64,000 bases of DNA from Pyxicephalus adspersus (lineage: Eukaryota; Chordata; Amphibia; Anura; Pyxicephalidae). The notes below the pieces were generated by a model. It did no database searches and was not told the DNA's origin. It worked only from the letters and a program-made list of their open reading frames with translations. The position numbers were made by a program, and so were the translations under genes. Positions 12,542 through 24,900 of this stretch are shown here, piece after piece (the stretch's first letter is position 1; every line of letters starts with the position of its first letter). The DNA is taken from contig NC_092859.1 of the NCBI RefSeq assembly GCF_032062135.1, positions 91,496,409 through 91,560,408 on the forward strand. The letters run 5' to 3'.

Positions 12542-12677
12542 TAGGGCTCTAATTATAAATGAGGGAATCTGGCAATCCCACAAATATTACTGCCATCGAA
12601 ACACATAGACCTGGAAGATTCCCATGAGGACCGATTTGAAGGATGTCTGATTCCCTGTTTTATAAATAGAGCCCATA
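12542..12677. mobile_element. MITE with GGGCTCTATTTATAAA ends
   Basis: The left end TAGGGCTCTAATTATAAATG and the reverse complement of the right end, TGGGCTCTATTTATAAAACA, are imperfect inverted repeats that continue through GGGAATC. The element is about 135 bp and non-coding. A related copy lies at 42684-42840, and a similar terminus closes the repeat ending near 42533. The superfamily cannot be assigned from the ends alone. Confidence 0.65.
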
Positions 12678-13760
12678 ATGTTTAGGATTTTAAGTCATCT
12701 TCGGGTCTAAAATATTTTTGTTATGTCAAAGTAAATGCTACAAAGCAATTACGTTCACTTAGCCATCATAGTATGTTAAAAATGGCCACCTGTACACATG
12801 CTCACATACCTTATACAGCCCAAAAATTCCAAACTCAGGGGACCCTATTTATAGATGTTTGAGAGCACAGGCCTGTATCTTCTTCTGTGCCTCCTGTACT
12901 TCACAATAGGCAACTGAGGCTACTAATTATATTTATAGGGTTGAAACACAAATGCAGTGTGAATGTTCCCATGATTTATAGCAATTCTACAAATATATAC
13001 AGAATATGTCTACTGTACAATGCAGCCTTTCCAGAATCCATGATCAGGCAGGCTAAAACAGTTACTGATGTCAATGTTACAGGGAGTGGTGAAATTCAGA
13101 TTACCAGATCACTACAAGACTGGTGACAAATGAGCAAATACATTGGCAGCAGCTCAGGACAAATATTAGGACAAAGAAAAACACGCAGCTGATTACTTGG
13201 CTGCCAAACAAAGGATGGCATTGTACGATGTCTACACTGATTAATTGCCCAAACCATCAAAACATAAATATGTCTCATCTCAGTGAACAATGGAGTTGAC
13301 TTTTAGCTGATAAGTAGTAATGTGGTAGCTTACCCCTCCAGTGATGACAAGGCTGGTTTGCATTGCTTGACTGAGGCTGTTGCAGACGCTAGCTATTCTT
13401 TTTTCCTGAATGTTAGTTGTGGTCAAAGCCTACGTACTGAATAATTGAATGTTGAGGATGGTGAATGTATCTTGAAGGATGGTCCCATTGTGGCAAAGAT
13501 TTTGGGATTACAACATGTTTCTAATACCCCTATTGTGAACTTCACATGGCAGAATCATGAGGTGGCTGCCAGGTCTGACCTAAAATTGCAACTTGATTGT
13601 TTGGTATACTGTGCATCTGGTTCATGGTTGAAAACATTTGCCAAATAATAGCAATGATTTCCAGGTTTGCTGGATGAAACAGGTTTACCCACAACAGTCT
13701 ATCTCCTCCAGTCTTTATTAAACCAGACTTATTGTCTTAATATTACAAGGGCTGGAAGCC
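12678..13760. other. No recognisable feature
   Basis: CCCTATTTATAGATG near 12844-12858 resembles the terminus of the preceding MITE family and may be a stray end. Otherwise nothing was recognised. Confidence 0.4.
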
Positions 13761-13847
13761 GAATTGCAGGTTTTTGAGCATTCCTCCCCCAAATTGCAGG
13801 TTTTTGAGCATTCCTCCCCCCGAATTGCAGGTCTTTGAGCATTCACT
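13761..13847. repeat. 30-bp tandem repeat, three copies
   Basis: Units begin at 13761, 13791 and 13822. Each contains AATTGCAGGT-TTTGAGCATTC, and the first two end in CCTCCCCC. Copies 1 and 2 are almost identical. The third has one substitution in the core and a diverged end. A small minisatellite. Confidence 0.9.
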
Positions 13848-14046
13848 CTATCCAAAAAAAAAACAACAATAACAATTAGGAACCAAATGTAATATATTGC
13901 TGCTTTCCTACCAGTATCACATTTCTTGTTCTAATGACAAGACAAGATTAACTCAATGTACTACATCTGTGAAGGAGCGAAGGAGTAGTGGGACAGGAAG
14001 TGTGTTTGATGTACTCCATAGGCTTTTATATTTATATATATATATA

Positions 14047-14141
14047 CTAGTGCTCTGTGATTGGCTGGGGAAAGGAAAATCCTGATGACACTTGAGCTCT
14101 CATCAGGGTTTAGCTTTCCTCAGGCAATAACAGAGCACTAG
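14047..14141. repeat. Long imperfect hairpin, 42-bp arms
   Basis: The left arm (14047-14088) and right arm (14100-14141) are complementary at about 36 of 42 positions around an 11-base loop. The outermost 12 bases (CTAGTGCTCTGT) pair perfectly. A TA-rich run precedes it. It is probably part of a foldback transposon-like element that continues to about 14260. Confidence 0.7.
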
Positions 14142-14193
14142 AGGTGATGAATGGGGAGATTTGTCCTCATTTAACTTCTAGTGCTCGAGGAAC

Positions 14194-14256
14194 CCACACT
14201 GACAGGAGGACTCCCACGGCTGTGCAGCCTTGGAAATCATCCTGTCATTGTGGTAT
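14194..14256. repeat. Short palindromic module, CACTGACAGGAGGA type
   Basis: CCACACTGACAGGAGGACTC on the left faces ATCATCCTGTCATTGTGG on the right. The core TGACAGGAGGA-TCCCACGGCTGT is also found at 42405-42428, so this module belongs to the same repeat family as the palindrome cluster there. Confidence 0.55.
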
Positions 14257-14269
14257 AAACCTGTAAAAA

Positions 14270-15409
14270 AATAAAAGTTAGGTACACAAATCACACGCAT
14301 TCAATAAAATACTTTAACATTAAAGCCTCTTTTTTAACACATTTTTTACACACGAATTTGCAAAGTCAAATCCCATGTTTTTCGGGTTGGGTCTATCTGA
14401 ATTCGAACAGCCATATTTGGGTCGAATATAAAGACAACCTGAATTCGAACACCAAGACTAGTCAGTACCCCATAATGACAAGTTAAAACAGACAATTTTG
14501 TATATATGGATATTGCTCTCAAACAAGGTCAAATTCAAATACTTACACTATGTTTTAGTTGATAAAATACTTGTGGTGTATAAATCACAGAAACAAATTA
14601 AAGCCTAAACATAAAAATGTTTTTCTTGAGCTTTTCTCCACTTTTTACATGGTATTTCTGTCAATTACACACTTCCTGTCACTTTATTGACTACACTTAT
14701 TTCTCCAGTGTACCTATGGAAGTACATAGTTGGAGCATGTCCAACTTTGTATATTATGTAAATACATATATTTCTTGCAAGGTAAACCAATATATTTGTA
14801 TTTGTTAATGGAGTTCTTGACCTATAAAATGAAAATGAACAGAGCCACCACATCTAAAGACTGGCAAGCTTCAAAATATTACAATTTGGTTGTTGGGTGA
14901 TTACAGAGATGCAGCTAAAAGTTAAAGTTAGAAGTGTTAGGAAGTGTTTTCTCCCCTAATGTGAACATATATTATTTAAATGAAGATTCACACAATTTAT
15001 TTGCCTAGATAAATTTAAATAATTTTACAAACATGTAACATATGTTACTCTAAATAATCTGTTAAACCAAACGAAAAGATTAAAATCCTGCAGCGATAAG
15101 CCAGTAAAATGGCCTAAATACTGTACAAGAAATTTTCCAGTAAATATTTTTGAAACACACTTTTAACCACTAACCAAAAACCCAAAACATAATTTTAGAG
15201 ACAAATTAATAATGTTGTAAATAGAACAGTGTCAGTAACATCCACAACTCAAGTTTAGACAGCTCCTAAACTATAAATGGTACAAAGCGTTTTTAGGTAA
15301 AGAGAAGTTGCCCATAGTTACTATTATTATTCTATGCAATATTCTAAAATTATTTAATATTGTATGATCTGTATTTTCCAGTAGAGTTACTTATCTGTCT
15401 TTAAGGTCA

Positions 15410-15412
<3 letters not shown>
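14270..15412. other. No recognisable feature
   Basis: GAATTCGAAC occurs twice at about 14399-14455, which may be a diverged repeat end. Otherwise AT-rich sequence without recognisable content. Confidence 0.4.

Positions 15413-15447
<35 letters not shown>
15413..15447. repeat. (TA)n microsatellite
   Basis: About 17 TA units, followed by AT-rich sequence. Confidence 0.9.
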
Positions 15448-15451
<4 letters not shown>

Positions 15452-16769
15452 TATATTTTTTTCCTGCACTTTGTAATGGTTGAAACCTGACCTGTTTTAT
15501 GTTTTACAGATGCAGTGTAGAGGCATTTATATCGTCAAAATCCTGTATATCACATTTTGCAACAGTAAGCAAAATGTATTTATAGAGTTTGTAAGAGATT
15601 TTTATGTATTAAAGAGAAAATCTGTGAAATGGTACAAACATTACTATAGTTTATATTGACAATAGGGCAAAATTGCTCCAGTCAAAGAAATCATAAAATA
15701 TGAGAAAAATGATGTTTGGGACAAAGAACATAAAGAGTAAGTTGCTTGTTTTTTTTTAAGACAGTAATTGAATTTTTTAATGCCGAGTTACTAATTGGTT
15801 TATTGGCAGCCCCTTTCCTCTTGGTTCAGGGTGAAACTCCCTATTAGATGTAATGTTTACCAGCACTGGCCAAGTGTGACAAGGATAGAGAAATTAAAAT
15901 GTTGTTATGGCTTTGATAATCCTTCTTCAAATCATAAACCCATGCAACTTTGTTGTCCTCTTGTTAAGTAGCTCTAAACGCCTCTCTCACACATTGTCAC
16001 AGTAAGTATTGTAAATATACAAAGCACTCACATTTATGTTTGGTGTGCTTGACCTTGACTTTTTCCTACAGCAGTCATTTAAATCAGTGTAATATCTCTT
16101 AATGAAATACTGAAAAACAGCTGGTCTACATGTCTTTCTGTAATGCTCATCATAATACTGCAAAATTGCTCTAAGTCTGGCAAAAACAGAGGCAGATGTG
16201 TTGCACAGTACACCATGTGTAGAAATATCTGTTCATCATCAATCGCAAGGACACATCGATCGCTTCCTTCACTATGCCGGCCATGTGGGTAAAGTAAAGC
16301 ATGTACTGTGTACATTCATTCTTTTTTCTCCAGGGAAATTGGAATGACTGGAGAGATGTTACTCAGACATTAACAAATTAGGATAATCTGTTTATGACAT
16401 TTTGAAGTTTGTCTTTTTGGAACAGTTTTTCTTGGCTGTGTATAACTGTCCTTAAAATATAAGGATAATCTATTGGCCATAATCATTTAGGCAATAAAAG
16501 TTTGTAGGACTCCGCCTCAACATTTTGCCAATTTGCCTTATTTAGGAGAAATGGATACAGTTCCTGCAGTGGCAATGATGGATGATCCTGATCTCGAGTT
16601 AAAAATTGGAACTGGGTTAACTATGTACTCTGCCTGTTGCAGGCAGGAATTTTTAATTTGAAAAGAAAAGTGTTCTTAATGCTTCACTATATTCATGGCT
16701 ACCCAAAAATTATTTTACCTTCTCTTGATATCATCTTTGTTTAAGTGGGCCAACTTTTTTAACGAAGAC
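15448..16769. other. No recognisable feature
   Basis: AT-rich sequence; no gene, RNA gene or repeat family recognised. Confidence 0.45.
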
Positions 16770-16772
16770 TAA

Positions 16773-17030
16773 AGCTGCATACACACGTGCAATTATTGTT
16801 GTTGGAAAGGATCTTTCACGATCCTTTCCAATGACTAAGGACTGCACAATGTATGAATGAGTAGTGTACATACAGCACTGTTCTGTATGTACAGCACTAT
16901 TCGTCCATGGATCCGCGAGGACGTTCATTCAGACAATGGATGATGGGCGCTGTACACACGCCAGATTCCCATCCAATATCGGCCCTGAGCAAATTATCGG
17001 GCGAGAACCATTGGACGTGTGTATGTAGCT
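16773..17030 (+). mobile_element. Family 1 MITE, complete, TAA target duplication
   Basis: The element is flanked by TAA at 16770-16772 and 17031-17033. Ends are AGCTGCATACACACG and, in reverse complement, AGCTACATACACACG. The left subterminal hairpin TTGGAAAGGATC...GATCCTTTCCAA is present. The middle is shortened: the family's G-rich and GCGGCACC blocks are missing, and a duplicated TGTATGTACAGCACT lies at the junction. TAA duplications and GG/AG-C ends fit PIF/Harbinger. Confidence 0.85.
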
Positions 17031-17187
17031 TAAGGGCCATGGTTGCCATTGCTATCCTGTGTATGGCTTAAAGCCCCAGTGATTAGTTTAGTTAGTTATT
17101 TTAGTTAGATTAGTAGTGATTAGTGATTCCTCATACACTTACAGACTCCAAAACGTAGTAGCTATTTTGTATTTCCTTCATAACTAA

Positions 17188-17514
17188 GGCTACGTACACA
17201 CGTTAGATTTTTTTGTCGTTGGAAAGAATCTTTCACAATCCTTTCCAACGACAAAAGATCGAAAAATGAATGAATGAGAGCTGTACATGCAGTGCCATTC
17301 TGCTCTATGGAGTGGGAAGGGGGGAGAATGACGGAACGGCACCCCACGGCACTCCCTATCCTTCACTTGTATTATGATCGTTCGTCATTCCTAGATCCGC
17401 CATGACGGATCCATGAACGACGTCAGACAAGCGCTGTACATACATCAACTTTTCATACGATACTAGCCCTGAGGTGATTATTGGCTGAGAATCATCTAGC
17501 GTGTGTACGTAGCC
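17188..17514 (+). mobile_element. Family 1 MITE, complete, TAA target duplication
   Basis: A full-length copy of 327 bp flanked by perfect TAA (17185-17187 and 17515-17517). The termini GGCTACGTACACACG and CGTGTGTACGTAGCC are exact inverse complements. It carries the subterminal hairpin (about 17215-17250) and the middle palindrome-like GGATCCGCCATGACGGATCC. Open frames in it are not genes. With the 34236 copy this gives the clearest definition of element boundaries and of a 3-bp TWA target site. Confidence 0.9.
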
Positions 17515-17517
17515 TAA

Positions 17518-18316
17518 ATCCATAGCATCTCAGCATATATCTTAGGAAACCTGAATACAGATATTTATCTTTTTACCCATAACACAGAGGCCCTCCCCAC
17601 TGTTATCAGTCATCCTAATTGTACTGGTATTATGGCCTACTAAAAATATTCTCCAAAATGACCACAGGATGATTATAAGCTTAAGACAGAACCAGGACAG
17701 GTGATAAATGTTCCGCTAAAAGGTAGGACTCACCCAGGAGTGCAACAGAAATGAAAAATCTTGCTCAACAGCAATAAATAGTACAAAACAGCAGCAAGCG
17801 GAGAAAAAACTTAGAATATGTGTGCTAGGCATATGCCACAATGCAGTTCTCTCTTTAGGATACTGTTATTTCTTTCCTGTAAATGTGTTATAATGCAATG
17901 GAAAGAATTGCATCTAGCAGATCTTTCTATTTTTTTACAGGTTAACAAGATTATGCTTAATTGGTTTATACCAGCTGTGGCCATCTTGCCAAGTTTGACA
18001 AAATCTAAAAACTGTGGCTTTCAATTAATGTAGTTTAACACCATGACACTTTGGCACTGAATTTTCAGCAGACTTAGAAATAACATCAATTTATTAAATT
18101 AGTCAAAATGCTAATATCATTGTATACAACTATTTTACACATTATCATTGGGCAAGTCAAACTGTTGTTTCCCTCAAATGTAGATTTTTAAATGTACCTA
18201 TATTTTTAACAAACTGCCACTGGAAATCATGTTCACATGCTTCAAGATGCTGGAAGAAAATGTGGATGGCATGTTATTTCCTGGACAGAACATTCTAGAT
18301 AGGTCTGGTGGGAGTG
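17518..18316. other. No recognisable feature
   Basis: AT-rich sequence between two MITEs; nothing recognised. Confidence 0.45.
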
Positions 18317-18319
18317 TAA

Positions 18320-18824
18320 AGCTACGTACACACTTCCAATTATTNNNNNNNNNNNNNNNNNNNNNNNNNNNNNNNNNNNNNNNNNNNNNNNNNNNNNNNN
18401 NNNNNNNNNNNNNNNNNNNNNNNNNNNNNNNNNNNNNNNNNNNNNNNNNNNNNNNNNNNNNNNNNNNNNNNNNNNNNNNNNNNNNNNNNNNNNNNNNNNN
18501 NNNNNNNNNNNNNNNNNNNNNNNNNNNNNNNNNNNNNNNNNNNNNNNNNNNNNNNNNNNNNNNNNNNNNNNNNNNNNNNNNNNNNNNNNNNNNNNNNNNN
18601 NNNNNNNNNNNNNNNNNNNNNNNNNNNNNNNNNNNNNNNNNNNNNNNNNNNNNNNNNNNNNNNNNNNNNNNNNNNNNNNNNNNNNNNNNNNNNNNNNNNN
18701 NNNNNNNNNNNNNNNNNNNNNNNNNNNNNNNNNNNNNNNNNNNNNTTTTTTACGAACGATTTTTTGCCCAATCGATCGTTCGTCGTTCGATTGGAACGAT
18801 AAAAATTGGAAGTGTGTACGCACC
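18320..18824. mobile_element. Family 2 MITE spanning an assembly gap
   Basis: The left end AGCTACGTACACACTTCCAA follows TAA. The right end reads ATTGGAAGTGTGTACGCACC followed by TTA. The terminal ten or so bases match family 1, but the next bases are TTCCAAT instead of GTGCAAT, and the visible interior (18746-18790) is rich in ACGAACGATCGTTCG-like palindromes. The 401 unknown bases (18345-18745) hide most of the interior, so length and integrity are unknown. Confidence 0.7.
18345..18745. other. Assembly gap (N run, 401 bases)
   Basis: Unknown bases. The gap lies inside a palindrome-rich MITE, which may explain the assembly failure. Apparent open frames across it are artefacts of the N run. 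Confidence 1.
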
Positions 18825-18827
18825 TTA

Positions 18828-21022
18828 AGTGAGCTAGTATAAAGAAAAAGTAGACCTGCTATCTATGTAATGACAGAGGTGCAACAATTACAACACAACA
18901 ATGCTTTCAACAGCACATGAAGAGTGTTGTTGCTCTTTGGGAGGCAATGCATAATCAACAGTTTAGTTTAATATTTTATTTTTAAAAAATTATAATGTTT
19001 TTTATAATATAGGGAAGAGAGGGAGCCAATCCTAAATAAAGGATATTTTTCTGTTTTACCCAGTCACTGGGGGTGCAAATGGTGAGGACTGAGGATAACT
19101 ATCTGGGAATGACCAGGTAATATAGGAGAGACTGCTCATGGCACCTGTCTTGTGACTTGCTCCCCTCTAGTCCATTGATTAGAACTTTGTGGGGCTTCGA
19201 AGGCTACAAACAGTGGAACATTTCTTTTAATAAATGTGAAGTGCACAAAACAGAGTAATGTATTTTGAAGCTACAGTGCTTCAGTGTGTTGGGGTGCCAT
19301 TCAAAATATATGGCACATCTATTGCATGTAGCCCACCACACTGGTATCTGCATAGCAAATTACATAATGCTGTGGAAGCAGTGCTCTCTCAATCCCATTC
19401 CTGTTGGCATTGTCCTGTGTTCAGTGACCTCAGCTTACTAGAGAAGTAGACAGGGATTCTGAAGTAGCTGAAACACATTCTACTATCTTCCCATCCTAGC
19501 TCAAGCTCTCCAGCAATATATAGAGAATTGTAGCTGCTAGGGGTCTTCCTGACCCTGGAATAAGTGCTGACATGCACCAAGAGTGTTTTTTTATAAAGGC
19601 AAAAGAAGTGAAATGATGGTGTAAATTATACTTGTAGTTTTCTCCAATCGTTTGTGGTGTATTTATTACTAATGGTCCACATATTTATTTGCTTATGTAC
19701 TTAAAGCTGAAAGGCAAAGTCATTATGTATAAATGTAAAAGCATTCTAATAAATTTTCATTATTGATGTCTGTGTCCTTTTTTGGGAGATCACAAGCATT
19801 ACCCACTAGATCCTAAAAAAAATATTAATAATAATATTTTAAAAAAATTCCACTTTAAATCTTTTAGTTGCTATCAGTTATCCATCTTTAGAATTTCTCC
19901 ACAGGTTACATACAATTCCTAATATTACATTTTCCTTGTTTGATGATGTTCAAATAGTAAAAAAGGAAAGGATACAATGAGAATGAAAAGCTAGGCAAGC
20001 TTTTCTATTGTTATTACATCTCTCTCTTGTACAGAGCATTGCTGCCTAGGGGAAGATTACAAGAATGCAATGTCTTGTTAAAACCTGAAAGAGCGATGAA
20101 CAAAAAGCAGCCTCCTTCAAGTTAGCTATGCTATTTTAGTAATAAGTAATGCTTGTCTCCCTGTTGTGAACACTGGTGACCTGGTATGCAGACCACAGCA
20201 AAGTAGTGAATAATTCACCCAGTCACTGGCCTCCTCCTAGACCTCTTCAGAGCTTTGTCCTATGGATAGAACCCCCTTCCTCCAAATACACACACAACAC
20301 TGAACTTGACAGCTGAGCTTCTAGCCTACAAATGTTTTAGCTATCTATGTATCTGATAGAGAATGTGAAAGGTACACACAGTCAATTATGGAATGTTTCA
20401 AAGAATGAAATTACACTCAGCTATTCGCTCATTATCAGCTAGTTAACACCATTTGTCATCATAAATCTGTGCATGCTGAAATAATGAGCTATAAAACACA
20501 AGCACAGCATAGATAAGGTGTTGTTTCACCCAGCACTTATGTTTTGACTGTTCAGGACAAGTAAAATATCAATATTCTTCATTAATCTTTACCCTCCTAA
20601 GGCTCTCACACTGCATGTTTTATTACTGTAACAAAAGGAGGTTTAAGGATTCTGTTGCTCATACCTTCCCTGTGACATCACTGCCTGAGAACACAAATCT
20701 TTTCAACAAATCACAGATCCCTCTAACTTTCTTCTCAGGAAGAACTTTTTTTTTCTATTATATTTCTTACATGCATAATTCTTATGAACGTGACATTACC
20801 ACATTAAAGTGGAATTCAGGGCTCCACTTAATCCAACCATTACAAAATTAGTGCATACATAGAATTAGCATAAAGACCTGATTCTGTTTTAGTATCTGGC
20901 TTCTGTAATCCCTTGCATAGCAGAAGCTGTTTTGCTTTGCACAGTGTTCTCAACTGAGTAAGAGAGCTGAGAAAGGTGATGGCATCATCAATGTGCCACT
21001 TCTTTATTGTTTAATTACAGAC
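18828..21022. other. No recognisable feature
   Basis: AT-rich sequence. TTAAAGTGGAATTCAGGG near 20804 resembles a start seen in frog dispersed repeats, but no element can be delimited. Confidence 0.4.
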
Positions 21023-21025
21023 TAA

Positions 21026-21340
21026 GGCTAGTTACACACGTGCAATGGTTCTCCTATGTTACAGCTCAGGGCTGATATCGGAACAGAACCTGGCGTGTGT
21101 ACAGTGCTCGTCGTCTGAACGACCGTTCTGCAGGATCAACAGATGATGGACGACGAACAATCGTATGGAAGTGAGGGGGAGAGAGCACAGTGGGGTGCCA
21201 CTCTGTCGTTCACCCCTCCCCTCTCAATAGAGCACAATAGTGCTGTACTGCACTCGTTTATGCATCATGCAGTCGTTTGTCGCTCGAACAATCATATAAG
21301 ATCCTTTCCAACGACAAATATTGCACATGTGTAAATAGTC
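21026..21340 (-). mobile_element. Family 1 MITE, reverse orientation
   Basis: A 315-bp copy flanked by TAA (21023-21025) and CAA (21341-21343, one change). Family landmarks occur in reverse order: GTGTGTACAGTGCTCGTCGT, a G-rich block, GGGGTGCCACT, GTGCTGTACTGCACTCG, then GATCCTTTCCAACGAC near the right end. The pairing partner in the subterminal hairpin is lost. Non-coding. Confidence 0.85.
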
Positions 21341-21735
21341 CAAGGTTGATGGTGTTGATGACCAGGGTGTATTGGTTTACATGCAGAAGAGAAAAGTGAG
21401 TTCACCATTCTGACAGTGCCATCTTCTACATGTGCCTGGTTTACACAATATCACAAAAGGTGATATACAATATACTGTATGTATTTTAATTATTTATGAT
21501 TGATGTTCAACTATATAGCAATACATTCAATGTTTTGATTAACTGGTTAAATTTTAAACATTGTTCATTTAACATTTAATGCCCCAATGGCATTCAATGT
21601 GTATTTATAATTTACTTGCTATTCCCTTTGGTATGCACCAGTGATCATTTAACAAACATAACGGCAGCATTAAACAAATGAAATGTAGATACTTTAAATA
21701 TGTGGTACCAAAAAATTCAATGATCATTTTGATGT
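21341..21735. other. No recognisable feature
   Basis: AT-rich sequence; nothing recognised. Confidence 0.45.
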
Positions 21736-21738
21736 GGT

Positions 21739-21907
21739 TATTATTAATATTATTATTATTATTATTACTAATAAAAAGGATTTATATAGCACCAACATAT
21801 TACACAATGCTGTACATTAAATAGAGGTTGCAAATGACAGAAAGATACAGACAGTAACACAGATGGAGGTGAGGACCCTGCTTCAAAGAGCTTACAATCT
21901 AGGAGAT
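21739..21907 (-). mobile_element. SINE/L2-type 3' tail copy with (TTA)n end
   Basis: On the minus strand the copy runs AGATTGTAAGCTCTTTGAAG, then CTGTCTGTATCTTTCTGTCA, TGTACAGCATTGTGTAATAT, and GGTGCTATATAAATCC into TTATTAGTAATAATAATAAT. It matches the copies at 10630, 32428 and 36307. It is 5'-truncated and ends in the simple repeat that marks the retroposon 3' end. Confidence 0.7.
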
Positions 21908-21909
21908 AG

Positions 21910-24900
21910 ACTTATCCAACGTTTACACATTTTTCACATTGGATTCCATTAAAAACTGTATGAATTATGCATACAGGTTGTATCAACCACATTCCCATAT
22001 TGAATCCAATGTAAAAAAAATGGTAAATTTGCGGTACAATTGTGGTCACTATTTGATAAACCATGTATAAATTGGACCCACAATTATTATTTAAGCTTTA
22101 AATCTCTTTTGGTTGTGCCTATCTGGTCCTGGGCTTGCTTTAAAGGAAAAGCTGCTCAAATGCTCGACCATTTGGTTGGGGTCATAAACTGGTGAGGATT
22201 TGCTTGAGGTTGGCACTTAAAGTGCACATTCAAGTATTTACATATTGTTATCAAACAATAAAATACTTCTAAAAAATGTCATCTCTGAATTTTCTGCCTT
22301 TGCTGTAAAGTAATTAATTGTCAAATAGCACAATAAAAGCTGTAAAGTTGAGACTAAAATAAAGTAGATACTTTTTATTTTATTGTATTTTATTGGCATG
22401 TTGATAAGAAGTAAACAAGGAATTAGTAAATGAATATACGCAGATTAATCTTCAGGTATAAGCTATCATTGTAATAAGTAATATTTGATTCAAAATGTTT
22501 AGATTTTCCGTCTTGTTAATATCTCACAGAGTCAATGAGGCTTGATTAAAGTACATTTCTCACTTAGTAAAGTTGCATTCTCTTCAGTAATCCAATTATA
22601 TGCAATGACAAATTTCTGTTTTTTAATGACTCTGTGTGTTATTGAATGTTCATCATGAAAAATATGCTCCTGCAAAAAAAAGACAAATTTACCAAAGGTT
22701 AAGTCATTAGATATTTATTTCTCTTTTAGCTTACAAAATAATATGTCAGCACAATTGTTCATAATAAGCTTCTGAGTAATTAAATATATAAATTAACCAA
22801 CATAAAAACAACATAAACAGATTTGAGTAAAACAAGATTTAGTAGTCTTGTGTTGAAGGCTAAATAGACTTATTTGTTTACATGGAAAAATGACTTTGTG
22901 ACCTGTGGCCATGGGTCAGTACTGACGCTGAAGCCTGAAGGAAACATATGGTTGTAATATTGTTGTAGTATACAAGAATGGATGTCCAGGAGTCATCTTG
23001 GAGTCTTACCATTTGCACTGTCTGTGCTTCAAAACTGCAGAGCTGACACTAATTTCAAGAGAACAAAAATAGAGATGACCATATTTACCCTAAATCTCTA
23101 TTAGGATTTGGACGAACCCTCGGTATCCTGCTGCTTAAGGGTTCATTAAACAAAATGAGAAGTACACATAGGATTTATAGGTTTCTGAATGGTTTGTTGA
23201 ATACAATAAAAAGTGTTTATTATTTTTTGTCATGCTACTTAAAAAGTTCTTTAAACCTTAAAGCATATAAAAACACAAAAACAGAAATTACCAATATTTA
23301 GACACGTAACTAGAAACTCTAACTAGAATTCTCTAAACAACCATAAAAAAAACAATAAAACACACTCTAACACACATGTTAAACATATATCTACCTGTGT
23401 TCTCTCTGGAACCCTGAAAACTAGGCAGCTTATCTCTTGTGCTGTCCATCCTTCTGTTTTTTGCCCTATAATTCCTTTTTTAAGGCAAAGACTCCTGTTC
23501 CCAGGACCACCACTTGGAGATTCCTCTTTCTTCTAGACCCATCATACCCATTTTTGCGCTGGGTTGTAGAGCCAAATCAAGTTGATGATGCCAATTAGAG
23601 TGATTTGGCCACGGATTCGGTCATTCACAATCTTCCTCTCCGGTACCACACTGGCAATCAAAGCCATAGGGGAAGGAGAGGCAGCAGGGAAACAGACAAC
23701 CACAGGACTTTTTAAAGGAGCAAAAATGGTCAGGTCCCCTATTTTTATCCACCAGGAAAAGAAAATGAGATTGCACTTACAAGAACAACAGAATGTTCAA
23801 AGTCCTTAAAGTATTTTGTTTAGTTTAGATGCACATTAATGATCCATTTACCCCTTTTGTAAATATCTAAATTATGTTCATTGCTTTACTTGAAGTCCCA
23901 AAACACTGCACTCATGGGTACATGCTTGTGTCCTAATGATTAGATTTTCCACACTTGATACAACTTTATTGTTTTATTTTTAATTTGTCCTTTGGCAGCA
24001 GTAGTGGAACCTTATGGAAATTCAGTCTACACAATTGGAGGACATGGGTATTATTTCTAAGGCCTAGAAATTTGCTTTTAGGTCAGGTCTATAAAGAATT
24101 ATTCACCAATGTGATTTTACAAAATTACATTATGTTAGTTAAGCCAAAAGATAAGAGTTAATTTTTAACAATGAACTCTAGGCTATAGAAAAACTAACCC
24201 ATGAAGCAGTGTTTCTGCATTGTACATGCAGATGCTGAGCGCTTTCATCCCAGGAGCTAGTGTAAAAGAGATACAACTATGAAAGAGTACTACTAGGAGA
24301 ATGAGGAATATTTTACTGATTTATTAGCTTCTAGAATAAATTTTTGCAATATAAAGGGGCCCCATGACAATGTTACTTTTCCTCCGGCCCAGATTTCAAA
24401 TTTAATTTAAGTAGTTTAACACGTAGAAAATTTGAACTAAAAAATCTGTTCTGACCCCTTTATTTGAATTCAAAATTATTCAGAAGTACAACCTGAAAGT
24501 TTGATCTTACATTCCAGTGTTAAAACTATGAACTATAATTAACATGTTTAATTCTCTCAAATTTAGAAAATTACACAAAATATTTTATATCCAAGGGAAA
24601 TAATTAAGAATAACAAATGAAAATATCAGTTCTTATGAAAAGTGAAAAAGGCCGAAAAGTCTGACTTAATGTACAGGTTTTATTCCCACCTTTTCTTGCC
24701 AGGAGAAACTAAGGTTCCAGGTTTTGCTTTTTTTCATTCCTTTTAAAATGTCAACTGTTCTAATCAGCTAGAACATCAGATTTCCTCTGATTTCTTTGTG
24801 TGTGTCCAAGCATAACTTCCAACTTTGTCCATATTTCTGTGTGCCACTCCTCACATATTGATGTAGTTATATGATATAACAGAATGCAGAGCACATGGGA

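Noticed and set aside
13761..13847. CRISPR-like array
   Set aside because: Three head-to-tail 30-bp units with no spacers in a vertebrate-type genome; a minisatellite.
18229..18828. Open frames of up to 199 codons on both strands
   Set aside because: Most of each frame is the N gap; the rest is a MITE end.
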